Assembly (NCBI GenBank): GCA_025056455.1
Contig: JANWVY010000010.1
Location: forward strand, 1 to 64,000
Direction: 5' to 3'
Source: Bryobacteraceae bacterium
GTDB lineage: Bacteria > Acidobacteriota > Terriglobia > Bryobacterales > Bryobacteraceae
Length of the DNA: 64,000 nucleotides
This document shows positions 63,682 to 64,000 of this stretch, piece by piece; the stretch's first letter is position 1, and every line of letters begins with the position of its first letter. The position numbers and the translations under genes are program-made. The notes below the pieces were generated by a model, which did not search any database, had not been told where the DNA came from, and was given only the letters and a program-made list of their open reading frames with translations.

Positions 63682-64000
63682 ATGATCCGTTCCTTCCGGG
63701 GCGCCGTTCCGAAAGTCGCCCCCTCCTGTTACATTGATCCCAGCGCTCAGGTGATTGGCGATGTGATTATCGGCGAACGCTCGAGTGTTTGGTGTCATGC
63801 GACAGTGCGGGGGGATGTGAACTCGATTCGTATCGGAGAAGGTACCAACATCCAGGATAACAGCGTTCTGCATGTCGACAGTGACGGTTTCCCCCTTCAC
63901 ATCGGCAACCGTGTCACCGTGGGCCATGCCGTGGTGCTTCACGGCTGCACCATTGAGGATGATTGTTTGATCGGCATTGGGGCGATCGTCCTCAACGGCG
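63682..64000 (+). CDS. Gamma-class carbonic anhydrase, partial at right edge
   Basis: At least 106 codons of a left-handed beta-helix protein, cut by the window end. It has hexapeptide repeats and the zinc/iron-ligand pattern of gamma carbonic anhydrases: NIQDNSVLHVD (first His) and VTVGHAVVLHGC (second and third His). Members are trimeric and hydrate carbon dioxide, although many bacterial relatives (PaaY, YrdA) have other or weak activity. The ATG at 63682 is the likely start; ATG 63664 would add six residues (MWSYSA). Confidence 0.88.
   Translation, partial: MIRSFRGAVPKVAPSCYIDPSAQVIGDVIIGERSSVWCHATVRGDVNSIRIGEGTNIQDNSVLHVDSDGFPLHIGNRVTVGHAVVLHGCTIEDDCLIGIGAIVLNG

Overview
The window reads as a chromosomal segment of a Gram-negative bacterium, most likely an Acidobacteriota member of the Solibacter/Bryobacter type. 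This rests on two Oar-like TonB-dependent receptors that begin with a carboxypeptidase-regulatory domain, the abundance of exported beta-propeller proteins, a FecR/DUF6600-like surface protein, a YfhO-type membrane protein, Kdo-type HAD phosphatase and BamA-like POTRA repeats (outer membrane), and high GC. This is inference from gene content; no rRNA is present. No insertion sequence, prophage, integrase or CRISPR array was seen, and the gene content looks vertical and chromosomal.

Layout. 0-8 kb: the start of an exported protein running off the left edge, a large FecR/DUF6600-like protein, a YfhO-type membrane protein in tandem with a NagA-like deacetylase, and a queuosine-precursor transporter. 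8-14.6 kb: a di-haem cytochrome c peroxidase lipoprotein, a methyltransferase, hypoxanthine phosphoribosyltransferase translationally coupled to a POTRA-only exported protein, the carbon-starvation/peptide transporter CstA coupled to its small KCC-ending partner, and a DUF465 protein followed by a perfect terminator-like hairpin. 14.6-26.4 kb: a propeller protein, then a probable glycan/uronate module: GH67/GH20-like glycosidase overlapping an HpcH/HpaI aldolase, divergent from two large TonB-dependent receptors. 26.6-34.2 kb: a glutamate-cysteine-ligase/CBS fusion, a propeller-PHP fusion and a hybrid histidine kinase. 34.3-38.1 kb: gatA, gatC and a DUF721/DciA-like gene in one operon, and an acyl/malonyl-CoA synthetase. 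38.1-43.1 kb: a molybdopterin oxidoreductase operon (FeS subunit, catalytic subunit, TorD chaperone) without a membrane anchor, plus a membrane glycosyltransferase-like protein. 43.4-51.4 kb: initiator tRNA, asnS, metW, metX, a CtpA protease, a GT-C-like membrane protein and a KdsC-type phosphatase. 51.6-57.6 kb: a core-MetE methyltransferase, a TolB-like propeller, a small hypothetical, HrpB and an alpha/beta hydrolase. 57.7-64 kb: an NtrC-type regulator, its NtrB-type kinase and a proline-rich lipoprotein, with two sigma-54-like promoter sites; tRNA-Val; an SMP-30 propeller; and a gamma carbonic anhydrase cut by the right edge.

How parts fit together. The glycosidase, aldolase and TonB receptors look like uptake and degradation of a complex (possibly uronate-containing) carbohydrate. 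metX and metW form the homoserine-acylation step, while the short MetE-like protein could provide the final methyl transfer to homocysteine. The two-component pair plus lipoprotein looks like an envelope-sensing unit that transcribes itself from sigma-54 promoters. Nothing here can be called a wholly new system with confidence. The best leads are a NagA-like enzyme lacking the bridging metal-ligand glutamate, the propeller-PHP fusion, the anchor-less molybdoenzyme operon, and the sigma-54/two-component/lipoprotein unit.
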